64,000 bases of DNA from Maledivibacter halophilus (lineage in GTDB: Bacteria; Bacillota; Clostridia; Peptostreptococcales; Caminicellaceae): contig NZ_FUZT01000005.1 in NCBI RefSeq assembly GCF_900167445.1, forward strand, positions 239,579 through 303,578, written 5' to 3'. Below, piece after piece: positions 48,010 through 57,238 of the stretch. The stretch's first letter is position 1, and each line of letters opens with the position of its first letter. Below the pieces are notes generated by a model. The model did not search any database. It worked only from the letters and a program-made list of their open reading frames with translations, and was not told the origin of the DNA. A program made the translations under genes and the position numbers.

Positions 48010-49656
48010 ATGATTCTAACAGTAAAAGATCTTTTCAATTTAAATAGAAATTTGAGTGAAATAAAAGTATTAGCAGGCTTTAACGGACTAGATAGACAAA
48101 TCACGAATGTTCAGGTAATGGAAGCTCCCGATGGCGTCTACTGGGTAAAGGAAGGTGAGCTTTTAATATCTACAGGATTTGGCTTTAGAAATACCCCCGA
48201 AGAAATATCTGAGGCTTTAAAAATATTAATAGAAAATAAAGCAGCTGGGCTAGTAATAAAAATAGGAAGATTTATAAAAAAAATACCTCAAAGAGCCTTA
48301 GATATTGCAGAAAAATCAAACTTTCCATTATTGGAGTTTCCTGTTAAGCTGGGCTATAGAGACATTACCCACCCTATAATGGAAAAGCTTATGAATCAAG
48401 AGAATTATGAGTTTAAAATGCTGGATCAGCTTAGAAGTAGTCTTTTACAAACATGCTACAATAAAAATAATATAGAAGATACCTTAGCAGTAATCTCATG
48501 CTATACTAATAATTCTATAGTAATATTCGACAGCTATTTTAATATCCTAAAATATAATATTAGCGAAAAAAATAGAGAAGATTTATCAATAATTTTTAAA
48601 ATATCAAATTATATAAAGATGGATTATAAAAAACTTATTAATAATAGTTCATCTATTAAAATTAATGATAATTTCTATAATTTCATTATATTTCCATTAA
48701 TAAATGCCGATGAAATCATAGGCTATTTATGTACTTTTTCATTGCATGAAATAAACAAATTAGACAAGCTGGTTTTAAATCAATCAGTACCCTACGTAAT
48801 TATATCATTATTATCCAAGAAGAAAAATAGACAAGATTCTTTACTAATCAGAAATGATTTTTTTAAAAATCTAATATTGGGAAACTATGTTTCTAAATCT
48901 ATTATTAAAAGTGGAATAGATTATTTTAATTTAGAAGAAAATCTCAATAGAATGATAATGATAGTGTATATTGAAAACAGCACTTGTAAAATAGATTATC
49001 AAGCCTACAAAAACAAATTATTAACATATATAAATAACAATCCCATGCCCAATAGTTATGAAGAAATTATTTTTAACAATAATGAAGGTATTTTTCTTTT
49101 AAATCTTGAAAAAGATTTGGATATTTCAAATATACAAGCAAATTATTCAAAATGGTCTGATGATTTTCTAAAGAGCTTTAAATTTCTATATAAAAGAATT
49201 TCAATCTTAATTGGATTTGGAGATATATATGATAACTTGGAAAAAGTCAACAAGAGCTATAAAGAAGCAATTTTGAGCATAAAACTGGGACCTAAAATCA
49301 TGAAAGACAAATCCTTTATTTACCATTATAATGATTTTAAACTATATCATATTTTATTTGAGTTTAGAAATCATCCCCTTTTAGAAAATATCTTTGAAGG
49401 GTCAGCAAAAAAACTAATTGATTATGACAAAAGCAATAACGCTCAGCTAATAAAGACCCTGGCATTATTTTATCAAAACAATAGCAATGTCCAGAAAACA
49501 GCTAAGGATTTATTTATCCATAGAAATACCCTTTACAGTAGATTAAAAAAAATTTCTCTATTAACAGCAATAGATCCGACTTCATCTGAGGGAAGTTTAT
49601 TATTGCAATTGTCTTTAAAATTAATGGATATATATGAGTTGTATAAAAATAAATAG
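48010..49656 (+). CDS. PucR-family transcriptional regulator
   Basis: 548 residues. N-terminal PucR sensor domain (about 1-125: LTVKDLFNLNRNLSEIKVLA, EGELLISTGFGF, PLLEFPVKLGYRDITHPIME), a central GAF/GGDEF-like region and a C-terminal HTH (NVQKTAKDLFIHRNTLYSRL). PucR-type regulators usually activate purine or amino-acid catabolic genes on binding an intermediate. It converges on the transporter/catabolic operon at 49744-55570 and is its likely regulator. Confidence 0.9.
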   Translation: MILTVKDLFNLNRNLSEIKVLAGFNGLDRQITNVQVMEAPDGVYWVKEGELLISTGFGFRNTPEEISEALKILIENKAAGLVIKIGRFIKKIPQRALDIAEKSNFPLLEFPVKLGYRDITHPIMEKLMNQENYEFKMLDQLRSSLLQTCYNKNNIEDTLAVISCYTNNSIVIFDSYFNILKYNISEKNREDLSIIFKISNYIKMDYKKLINNSSSIKINDNFYNFIIFPLINADEIIGYLCTFSLHEINKLDKLVLNQSVPYVIISLLSKKKNRQDSLLIRNDFFKNLILGNYVSKSIIKSGIDYFNLEENLNRMIMIVYIENSTCKIDYQAYKNKLLTYINNNPMPNSYEEIIFNNNEGIFLLNLEKDLDISNIQANYSKWSDDFLKSFKFLYKRISILIGFGDIYDNLEKVNKSYKEAILSIKLGPKIMKDKSFIYHYNDFKLYHILFEFRNHPLLENIFEGSAKKLIDYDKSNNAQLIKTLALFYQNNSNVQKTAKDLFIHRNTLYSRLKKISLLTAIDPTSSEGSLLLQLSLKLMDIYELYKNK

Positions 49657-49673
49657 AAAATATAACTTAAAAG

Positions 49674-49704
49674 GATGCCAGCAGCATAATTGCTTTCTGG
49701 CATC
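49674..49704. terminator. Hairpin between convergent pucR and the OPT gene
   Basis: GATGCCAG/CTGGCATC with an inner AGCA/TGCT. T-run is weak on both sides, so it may be a poor bidirectional terminator. Confidence 0.5.
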
Positions 49705-49743
49705 TCTATAAGAAATCTATACTTTTCTAAACTTTGCTAAATA

Positions 49744-51336
49744 CTATTTTTTCCCAAGTTTTAATGTTGATGAGAAGAAACTGTATATTGCTGAACCAGC
49801 TATAAAACCTGCACCAAGTACATATAAAGCACTTTGCCCTTCCTCTTTATATCTTTTTACAACTAAATATCTAATTATCAGGCCAATTATAACTGTTATT
49901 CCTGCAACAGGGAAATTAATTAAAAGCCCAGTAGCAAATAATACTCCCAGCTGTCTATCTGGTCCCCCTAAAAATTGTATTATTGCACCAGGTATAGCCC
50001 AGATCAGAAGGTTTTTAGCAACCGCCATACTTGCGCCAGCTTCTATTGTCGCAACATATACCCTATTTACAGGTGCAAATAAATCCTGTGCAAAGTAAAA
50101 TCTATAAGCAATAGCAACTACTATAAAAGAAACAATAAATCCTAATAATTCAGCAAAATACTGCTGCTTTCTTCCTTGCTTTTCAAATTCCGAATCCTTC
50201 CCTTCACCTCTTAGTATCCATCCAGCTTTAAGGTCATAGGCCATATCTGCAAAAGCTGGTCCTGTACATGCGGTAAATCCTACTAATAACGCCAAAGCCA
50301 GTGGTGGAAATCCTATTAACATTCCAATAACTAAAAATATTAATGCCGTTGCAAAAGCTGGAAACCATCCAGAGTGCATAGCTGCAATTCCAACTATCAG
50401 CTCAGATGCTATTGCAGCCAGTGCTGCAAATACTATCCAAAGTATTAACATTCCCATAGACATTTCAGATGCAATCCCACCAATTAGTGCCAAAATCAAA
50501 GCAATTGCCAAATATGCTATATATCCTCTTCCTAAGCCTCTTTTCATTTCCTTTAATGACCTGGTAAATCCTGCCGGTGTATCACTATCATCAGATTTAG
50601 AAGTAACAATTTTAATTATTTGAATTAAAGCAACAAGTCCTGCTCCTATCATAACTCCATGGGGTAGATATATAGCATCCAGATCAATTCCAAAATACTT
50701 AGGTACATATCCTCTAACTATTAAGCCTACACCAAATGCCAATAATGCAAATGCATTTCCTATCCAGGTAACACCAAATACATCAGTGGGAATACCCAGA
50801 TATTTGCCCACAATACCACCTGCTATGCCATACAATAACATCATTGCTTTCTTTCCCTTTTGCGCAGCTGCTAAAATTGCCTCTGCCGCTGCAATTCCAG
50901 GAGGCCATGCAGCTTTAGCAGGAAATGCCTCTGTGTCAAAACTAAAATAAAGAATAGTTGCGTCGGTTATAACTGCTAAAATTGCTCCTATTAGCATAGG
51001 CATTACTAAATCAGGTCTACCCATTAAGTATGGAATTCCTATAGGCAGTAATAACCCATTAGCTGCTGAAAAAGTAGCTCCAGAAATAGACGTTTGAATC
51101 AAGTTTTGTCTATTAATATCTTTAAAATTTCTAAATATTTTTAGTGGTATTCTAGCTATAAGTATTGCTAACAATGCCCCAACAATAGAAGTATTAGTGC
51201 TGATTCCCAACCTTGTAATCAACTCAAGCCCAATAATTGCACCTAATACTGAAACAATTATATTTAAAGCGATTGTTGCCGGTTCAAATGCTGAAGGATG
51301 TTTCTTAGACATATTGTTCTCATTATTTTTCAACAT
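49744..51336 (-). CDS. OPT-family (oligopeptide transporter-like) membrane protein
   Basis: 530 residues from ATG 51336 behind AAGGAGG. About 14 hydrophobic segments. Conserved-looking loops include GATFSAANGLLLPIGIPYL, EAFPAKAAWPPGIAAAEAIL and GPAFADMAYDLKAGWIL, which resemble the OPT/YSL superfamily. It is the last gene of the DUF917/DUF1177 operon and should import its substrate, perhaps a peptide or a modified amino acid. Family assignment is from pattern recognition. Confidence 0.75.
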   Translation of the reverse strand: MLKNNENNMSKKHPSAFEPATIALNIIVSVLGAIIGLELITRLGISTNTSIVGALLAILIARIPLKIFRNFKDINRQNLIQTSISGATFSAANGLLLPIGIPYLMGRPDLVMPMLIGAILAVITDATILYFSFDTEAFPAKAAWPPGIAAAEAILAAAQKGKKAMMLLYGIAGGIVGKYLGIPTDVFGVTWIGNAFALLAFGVGLIVRGYVPKYFGIDLDAIYLPHGVMIGAGLVALIQIIKIVTSKSDDSDTPAGFTRSLKEMKRGLGRGYIAYLAIALILALIGGIASEMSMGMLILWIVFAALAAIASELIVGIAAMHSGWFPAFATALIFLVIGMLIGFPPLALALLVGFTACTGPAFADMAYDLKAGWILRGEGKDSEFEKQGRKQQYFAELLGFIVSFIVVAIAYRFYFAQDLFAPVNRVYVATIEAGASMAVAKNLLIWAIPGAIIQFLGGPDRQLGVLFATGLLINFPVAGITVIIGLIIRYLVVKRYKEEGQSALYVLGAGFIAGSAIYSFFSSTLKLGKK

Positions 51337-51347
51337 AGTAATCCTCC

Positions 51348-52856
51348 TTAACAAATTTCATTAATCATCCTAGCAATTAATGTTCTAGGTAAAATCACAT
51401 ACTTACCTGTTATGCCCTTTACCAATTCCTTCATTTCACCTGTATAACCCATACAATCCATGAAAATAAATTTTACATCCTTGTCTATAAGCTTTTGTGC
51501 AGCTTTTTTCACATTTTCTACATCCCCATAGGGAGAAGCTATTTCAATGCTAATTTCTGATTCCCCATTTTTCCACCATTCTATTGCCTGAGTAATCTGA
51601 TCTTCATGGGGTAGTATTACCCCAATTTTTTCTCCTGCTGCAAGCTTAGAAACAGTTGTATGCAATAATTCATGGGGCTTTATTAGCAAAGAATTATGTT
51701 TAAACTTAGGAAATTTCCCAGTACACAATAGCAAAATTGTTTCTATACCCTCTATTTCAAGCTTGTCTATACATTTTTGCAATAAATTTATAATATACTT
51801 TTCCCCTATTCTTACCTGTCTTCCATCCCTCATCCTTGTAACCAATACACTATCACCTTTTTGAGGGGAAAATTTTTCTAATACTTCTTCATATTTGTAC
51901 TCATCTAAAGCACCACACTGCTTTAATAATATTTCCTTATTTAAAATATTTTCTATATCGGGAATTAAATCATTTCTAGGTGATTGTCCTATAGTTATAA
52001 TCCCTAGCTTTTTTCTCTTTTCTTCCTTTAATAATCCACTTTTATATCCGCATCCAATATGATTTTTACAGCTTTTACAAGGTGCCTCACATTCTACAAG
52101 GGATTCTCTAGTGCCAGATATATATTTTCTTTCATTTTTTATTTCCATTACTGCTTCTAATATTTTATTTACTTCCTCATCTCTTCCCCATACTTCTAGG
52201 GTCACACTACCATTAGCTTCATTCAACCCACCGGAACCTACAGCTTGACATTCAACATTGGCCAAATATTTTATTGCTTCGATTTCCCTTATTAATTCAC
52301 CACTAATAGGAAATAGTCCAACTGCCATGCCAGTAGAAACATCCTTTCCTTTTCTGCCACTTCTATTTATTATTTCATCTAAATTCCCGGGGATCATTTT
52401 TTCTATACCTACTGGAATGAGCACAGGTATCCCCTCTGTATACCACGAGCTGAGGGATTGTCCAATATTTCCTCCACCTGGGCTTCCTGCCATAAGGGCT
52501 GCTTTACCATTACTATCAAAGGCATTAGCACCACATACAATTAAGTCATCTGAACTTAACTCTTTCATAACTTCAGCTACTTCTTCATCTATATTTCTCC
52601 ACTTTCCATTTTCTACAAGTATAGTGTGGGGCTTTCGAGAATCACTTAAAGATGATACTGTTCCCCTTTGAGTAATTCTTCCGCATATTCTTAAGGGGGT
52701 ATTAAGCATGAATTCAGATATTCTAGATACCGTTGTACCACCCTTCAAAACAATTTTTCCCTTTTCATATGCTCCTTTCAATTTTGGATGTTTCATGGTT
52801 CCTAAAGCTATCAATTGTTTTGATTCCTCAACTAATAAGGTAAACTGTATCTTCAT
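51348..52856 (-). CDS. Fusion: unknown N-terminal domain + Cys cluster + AroM-like domain
   Basis: 502 residues. About 1-255 is an unrecognised domain with a glycine-rich SPGGGNIGQSLSSWY and an SGRKGKDVSTGMAVGLFPIS stretch. At about 260-275 comes a Cys cluster, CEAPCKSCKNHIGCGYK, a possible Fe-S or zinc site. From about 285 to the end is AroM: KLGIITIGQSPRNDLIPDI, MRDGRQVRIGEK, IGVILPHEDQ, FIFMDCMGYTGEM and the tail LPRTLIARMINEI match E. coli AroM's pattern. AroM's function is unknown; similarity to Asp/Glu racemase-like folds suggests an isomerase or decarboxylase. It overlaps no neighbour but is 4 bases from DUF1177. Confidence 0.7.
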   Translation of the reverse strand: MKIQFTLLVEESKQLIALGTMKHPKLKGAYEKGKIVLKGGTTVSRISEFMLNTPLRICGRITQRGTVSSLSDSRKPHTILVENGKWRNIDEEVAEVMKELSSDDLIVCGANAFDSNGKAALMAGSPGGGNIGQSLSSWYTEGIPVLIPVGIEKMIPGNLDEIINRSGRKGKDVSTGMAVGLFPISGELIREIEAIKYLANVECQAVGSGGLNEANGSVTLEVWGRDEEVNKILEAVMEIKNERKYISGTRESLVECEAPCKSCKNHIGCGYKSGLLKEEKRKKLGIITIGQSPRNDLIPDIENILNKEILLKQCGALDEYKYEEVLEKFSPQKGDSVLVTRMRDGRQVRIGEKYIINLLQKCIDKLEIEGIETILLLCTGKFPKFKHNSLLIKPHELLHTTVSKLAAGEKIGVILPHEDQITQAIEWWKNGESEISIEIASPYGDVENVKKAAQKLIDKDVKFIFMDCMGYTGEMKELVKGITGKYVILPRTLIARMINEIC

Positions 52857-52860
52857 TTTT

Positions 52861-53790
52861 CTACTCTCCCATAGTCTGGAACTTTTTCAAATTCCCATAT
52901 AGTTTAACTATCCTATTAAATTCTTCCTTATTGTAAAACTCACATTTGTCTTCTCCAAAATCCTTTGCTACTTCTAGTACAAACCTAGCGGCCATTTCTA
53001 TATCAATAGGATGGGTGGCTCCTGTGGCACATCCAGCAACTGGTACTTCTGTAGTTATTGCCACTCCAATTACTGGTGCCAAGGTAGATGTTGCAGGCTG
53101 CAATATACTATTTAAATGATACAAATCATTTCCATAGGGAGTTATATCCTGCTGTGATAATGGAAATACTTTAGGCATCTTTCCTGTTGTTCTCATCATA
53201 ATATCTAATAAGCTATCACTGACTTTTAAAATATATCCTTCCTTAACCGTAGGAGAAATAGCAAATCCTCTTCCATTTATCACTTTATTGCCCTTGGTTG
53301 TATCTATAGATAATATTGCATCCATATCTTCATCAACCTCAAGTCTATTCATGGTTTCCATATCCACTGGAGAATCCATAAAAGCCACAGGCCTATGAGG
53401 TCTGGTAGGAGCATTAGGACAAATATGGGTTGTTACTATTACATCTCCCTTTAATACATCTGAGTGACTATGCATTTTAACTAATTTTAAAGCAGTGGAT
53501 AATGCCGTTAAAGCTCCATCTCCATCGGATACAAAGCCAGTCATTTCTGGTCTTGCTCCTAATCCACCTAGTCTTCCTATAATTCCAAGAGTAGGAACAT
53601 TTCCTCCTTTCCTTTTACCAGCACTACCTTCAATAACTACCTTTATAAAGTCAGTACTTCCCTTTTCACCCTTTACCTGCTCCACTATCACTTCCTTTGC
53701 TCCTTCATTTCTTAAAAAGTCAGCAACCTCTTCTCCACTAGCATTTGGTTTATCAAGGAGCTCATACATATCTACCACTTGTTTTAACAT
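52861..53790 (-). CDS. DUF1177 family protein
   Basis: 309 residues behind AGGAGG. It starts MLKQVVDMYELLDKPNASGE and has VTTHICPNAPTRPHRPVAFM, SIDTTKGNKVINGRGFAISP and VAGCATGATHPIDIEMAARF, all typical of DUF1177. His and Asp residues in these motifs could bind a metal. It lies between AroM and DUF917 genes, the neighbourhood in which this family usually occurs. The biochemical function is unknown. Confidence 0.85.
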   Translation of the reverse strand: MLKQVVDMYELLDKPNASGEEVADFLRNEGAKEVIVEQVKGEKGSTDFIKVVIEGSAGKRKGGNVPTLGIIGRLGGLGARPEMTGFVSDGDGALTALSTALKLVKMHSHSDVLKGDVIVTTHICPNAPTRPHRPVAFMDSPVDMETMNRLEVDEDMDAILSIDTTKGNKVINGRGFAISPTVKEGYILKVSDSLLDIMMRTTGKMPKVFPLSQQDITPYGNDLYHLNSILQPATSTLAPVIGVAITTEVPVAGCATGATHPIDIEMAARFVLEVAKDFGEDKCEFYNKEEFNRIVKLYGNLKKFQTMGE

Positions 53791-53807
53791 ATAATATTCC
53801 TCCTAAA

Positions 53808-54899
53808 CTAAAAAATATATTTAATCATTGGTTTATTAATAATCTTTTCAACATCTCTAAATAAATCTATGTCATACATACCTTTTCCAAGGATTAGATT
53901 GGATCTAGGTACCTTAATTAAAATAATATTGTCACCTTCTTTTATTTGGGCACTTGTCTTAACCTTTCCAGTATCAGCATCCATGGTCGCAATCAAATCG
54001 GGAAATGTGGCTAATCTTTGACCAGAGCTTTCAATAGTCATATACTCATTCCAAAAAGTAAGGGAAACCAGTTTTTCATTGGCTCTGATATTTACATTGC
54101 CAACATCAAATCCACCCTTTATTTTCAAATGGCAAGAATCAACATATCCTTTAGCAATTACTTCAATTTCTAATACTTCAGACAATTTATTTAATATTTT
54201 ATCTACTTTTCCTTCATTTTTAACAAATACATTACCTATATCTATAGCCTGCATCAGTCCTCCTATTGCTGCATTTTTCTTTACAAAACCAGCATTTACA
54301 CAGTTCCTCAATACAGTTACTAATCCACCGGCCTGAGCAGCTGATTCCCTGACTAATTTCGATGTAAATTTAAGTCCACCATATGCAGCTATCTCCAGAT
54401 TTTTTTCTGTTTCTTTTTTGCCTCCAGCTGCTATCTGCCATGTTTTGTATCCTAGTTTAGTACTAAGTCCCATACTTCCCATGGCTCCAGTAGGATGGGC
54501 TCTTCCATTACAAGGAGCATCAATAATCGGTTTTCCAGTAATTGCAGATAAAATCCAACCATTTGTAGTAGAGTGCCCACCATTTTCATTGGTTATAATT
54601 CCTTGAATTATTTCTCCAGATACTTTTTCATATAATTCATAAACCCTTTTACAGTGTTCTAGAGATACATATCCTTCTTTAGAAGCTGGAGAGCCTACAG
54701 CTGAAGCAGTGATAATCTTCCCATTATCAGGTAATTTATCTATGGATATAATCTTTACCTTTCCTAATTCTAACGCTTCATCTACTGCTTTAAGACCATT
54801 TTCCAAGGATCCACCACCACCACCGCCCAAGAAGACTCCACCATATACTGCAGCTCTACCTATCTCTTTAGTAAGCTCTATTGTATATGTTTCTTTCAT
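53808..54899 (-). CDS. DUF917 family protein
   Basis: 363 residues. The N-terminal AVYGGVFLGGGGGGSLENGL is the DUF917 glycine loop. ENGGHSTTNGWILSAITGKP and CNGRAHPTGAMGSMGLS follow. DUF917 proteins are related to hydantoinase-type (HyuA/S-methyl thiohydantoin) ligands and often stand beside transporters and racemases. The first four bases overlap the racemase stop (ATGA). Function unproven. Confidence 0.85.
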   Translation of the reverse strand: MKETYTIELTKEIGRAAVYGGVFLGGGGGGSLENGLKAVDEALELGKVKIISIDKLPDNGKIITASAVGSPASKEGYVSLEHCKRVYELYEKVSGEIIQGIITNENGGHSTTNGWILSAITGKPIIDAPCNGRAHPTGAMGSMGLSTKLGYKTWQIAAGGKKETEKNLEIAAYGGLKFTSKLVRESAAQAGGLVTVLRNCVNAGFVKKNAAIGGLMQAIDIGNVFVKNEGKVDKILNKLSEVLEIEVIAKGYVDSCHLKIKGGFDVGNVNIRANEKLVSLTFWNEYMTIESSGQRLATFPDLIATMDADTGKVKTSAQIKEGDNIILIKVPRSNLILGKGMYDIDLFRDVEKIINKPMIKYIF

Positions 54900-55570
54900 A
54901 GATTATCACCTCCAAAAACTTTTCTGTATCTACACATTCCAATCATCATTAGCCCTTCAGCAAACACAGCGTCTATAACTTGTATACTGATATGTTCCTT
55001 TAATAATAATGAGGCCTTAGCAGTCGATAAACCAGTACAAGCAAAAGCTATTACTTGCCCGCCCTTTTCTTCTAATTTTTGGGCTGATCTAATTATTTCT
55101 TTCTTTCCTTCTTTTGTTTGAAGATCATTGGTGTTCTTTACATTATGGGGTTTTTCGTATCCAATCAAATTATTTCCCAATACCTCAATATAGCTCTGTG
55201 GAGCTTTTTTTCCTATGCCTATAACCCCTACCTTTTTCCCTATATTAAGACTGTAGGCTGCAGTTGGGGTTCCAGCTCCAGTTACTGGTATAGAAAGAAT
55301 CCCTTTTAATTCCTCTACAGCAGGGTCCCCTGCACAGCTAATAATTAGACCATCTAAACTTTCTTGCCATCTTTTTGCTAAAGATATTATTTTAGGTACT
55401 GCAATTTTATGGGATTCATCGTCATATATTCCATTTGGCTGGTCAGGTATACATTTTGTTTCTGTTTTTACTTCGGGGAAGTATTTTTCTAACAATTCCC
55501 CATGGATATTCAGTATATTCTCATCATCGGTTGTCAAGACTCTCAATACACCTAGCTTTAATTTATCCAT
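54896..55570 (-). CDS. Aspartate/glutamate/hydantoin racemase family protein
   Basis: 224 residues from ATG 55570 behind GGAGGTGA. Two catalytic-type Cys appear in IISCAGDPAVEEL (about 80) and AFACTGLSTAK (about 180), and a glycine-rich IGKKVGVIGIG lies between. Asp/Glu racemases and hydantoin racemases share this two-Cys plan. It is the first gene of the operon and starts the proposed catabolic path; the substrate is unknown. Confidence 0.85.
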   Translation of the reverse strand: MDKLKLGVLRVLTTDDENILNIHGELLEKYFPEVKTETKCIPDQPNGIYDDESHKIAVPKIISLAKRWQESLDGLIISCAGDPAVEELKGILSIPVTGAGTPTAAYSLNIGKKVGVIGIGKKAPQSYIEVLGNNLIGYEKPHNVKNTNDLQTKEGKKEIIRSAQKLEEKGGQVIAFACTGLSTAKASLLLKEHISIQVIDAVFAEGLMMIGMCRYRKVFGGDNL

Positions 55571-55604
55571 TGATTTCACCTCCTTGGTACAGTTTGATAT
55601 ATTG

Positions 55605-55623
55605 GGAATATTTTGAATATTCC
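55605..55623. promoter_or_regulatory. Candidate operator upstream of the racemase operon
   Basis: GGAATATT-TTG-AATATTCC, a perfect inverted repeat 35 bases before the ATG. It could bind PucR. No clear -35/-10 pair was assigned. Confidence 0.5.
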
Positions 55624-55859
55624 AGGTATTGTTATAGTTTATATGTTATTGCAAATTGAAGTCTAATTAGATAGTGAAACAATATTGTCATTTAAAATAA
55701 ATTTGGGAAAACATAATATTCGATATTTATTTTCAAATATCTTTGGTAGGTCAGTAATTTTTAAGGAAAATTATATGCCATATTGGACTCTAAGAATATC
55801 AATTATCTCAATCTATAAAATTTACGAATTTAGAAGGGTCATTTTATAAAAATTTCCAT

Positions 55860-56046
55860 TTATATAGATATACGCCAATAAAACTTAAGAAGGGAAGTGG
55901 CCTCTGAGGTTTCCTTTTGAGCGATTTTTATAAACCTGTTTATCCTTTTTATTATTTATCTAAAACAGGTTTATTACATGAGCCAAAAGGATTCTCAGTG
56001 GCCAAGACCGTAAATTAAACTTTTAAGGGCATACATCTATATAGAT
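55860..56046 (+). repeat. Family B element, copy B4
   Basis: Outer ends TATATAGATATACGCC and (complement) TATATAGATGTATGCC; then GGCCTCTGAGG/CTCAGTGGCC, CCTTTTG/CAAAAGG and apical ATAAACCTGTTT/AAACAGGTTTAT. It is the most complete copy. It lies in the 577-base gap before the M29-like genes; I see nothing coding in 55624-55860. Confidence 0.8.
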
Positions 56047-56144
56047 TTCCCACAGCAAAACTTAATTTATCCCTATGAAAATATCCAATGGTTCTGAGGA
56101 TTTTTATATATATAAATTAATTGTTTTACTGGAATATCTATATA
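56039..56144. repeat. Family A palindromic element, copy A3
   Basis: TATATAGATTTCCCACAGCA at the left and TTTTACTGGAATATCTATAT at the right; centre ATATCCAATGGTTCTGAGGA. It directly abuts B4 and ends 3 bases before the M29-like stop codon. Confidence 0.75.
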
Positions 56145-56147
56145 ATA

Positions 56148-57212
56148 CTAATAACCAAAAACTTTTAATGCCTTGCAATATTTTACAGCTTCTGGATCTA
56201 CATATACTCCATTTTTCTCTAATAATTTCCCATCTAATTTAATTGTTGGTTTTGATACAACTCCATCAGTATGGGCTGCTGCATCCCAGAAGGCCCCCAT
56301 AAGACTTTCTCCTTGACTGCCAATTCCAAATTCTATACAGCCAAATATTCTCTCATCTTCTACTATTCTACCAGTGGCCTTTATAACTCCAGGGTTAAAT
56401 CCTAATGAGTAGTGGGCTAACCTGAACATGTTTGGATCATTGAAACCCTTAAGCCAGCTTTCAAATGTTTTTGCATCGTCTCCTCCCTCTATTTTTGTAA
56501 CTATTCCTTTTTCAAGGGTTAAGACAATATTATTGTTTAGAATTCCAAGTTCTGAAGGAGGAAATGCTGCAGCATCAAATACTATAGTTCCATTAATAGT
56601 TTCTTCTACTGGACACCAGCTTACCTGACCAGCTAACATAATAGGATATCCTTTTTTTGTGGCCAACTGCCCTGAATGCTTGACTTTTCTGCCTTTATTA
56701 TAGGCATGTAAATTTGTACCATTTTCATCCTCAATTATTACCTCATTTGAATCCTGAACAAGCTGTGTTAAGTATTCTCCAAACTCTACCACAAGGTTGT
56801 AATCGATTTTACCTATTGTGTTAACAAGCATAGTAACGTCCATACCTGTTAAACATGTGTATCTTGCACCATTTGCCAAGGCCTTTTGAAAACACGGACT
56901 ATGCATAACACAATAATAAGCTAATTCAATCCATACATCTGCATATTCCACTGCACTTGCAACAGGCTTTGGTGGTTCTTCGAAGGATTTATAGGTAGTT
57001 GGATAATAAACTACTACCGGCTTTCCTCCAAAGGCATTTGCTGCCCTAGCTATTGCTTCAACAACCCTTCTATCTGTGGATGTATCTGCAGTTATTACTA
57101 CAGTTTCTCCTTCCTTAACCAGCATAACGTCCTTTACAAGTTTTAATGCTGCCTTTGAGACTTCATATGATAAATAGTCCTGAGTCATTTCAATGCCTAA
57201 GGGATATTCCAT
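56148..57212 (-). CDS. M29-like aminopeptidase family protein, paralogue 1
   Basis: 354 residues behind GGAGGTG. It starts MEYPLGIEMTQDYLSYEVSK, with LVKEGETVVITADTSTDRRV at the first strand. The C-terminal RLAHYSLGFNPGVIKATGRI, DERIFGCIEFGIGSQGE and AAHTDGVVSKPTI carry the Glu, His and Asp that serve as metal ligands in M29-type aminopeptidases and the related 2,5-dihydroxypyridine dioxygenases. It is about 60-65% similar to the next gene. Substrate: probably a peptide or a heterocycle; not decidable. Confidence 0.75.
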   Translation of the reverse strand: MEYPLGIEMTQDYLSYEVSKAALKLVKDVMLVKEGETVVITADTSTDRRVVEAIARAANAFGGKPVVVYYPTTYKSFEEPPKPVASAVEYADVWIELAYYCVMHSPCFQKALANGARYTCLTGMDVTMLVNTIGKIDYNLVVEFGEYLTQLVQDSNEVIIEDENGTNLHAYNKGRKVKHSGQLATKKGYPIMLAGQVSWCPVEETINGTIVFDAAAFPPSELGILNNNIVLTLEKGIVTKIEGGDDAKTFESWLKGFNDPNMFRLAHYSLGFNPGVIKATGRIVEDERIFGCIEFGIGSQGESLMGAFWDAAAHTDGVVSKPTIKLDGKLLEKNGVYVDPEAVKYCKALKVFGY

Positions 57213-57238
57213 GAAAACACCTCCAGTTAATATAAAAT

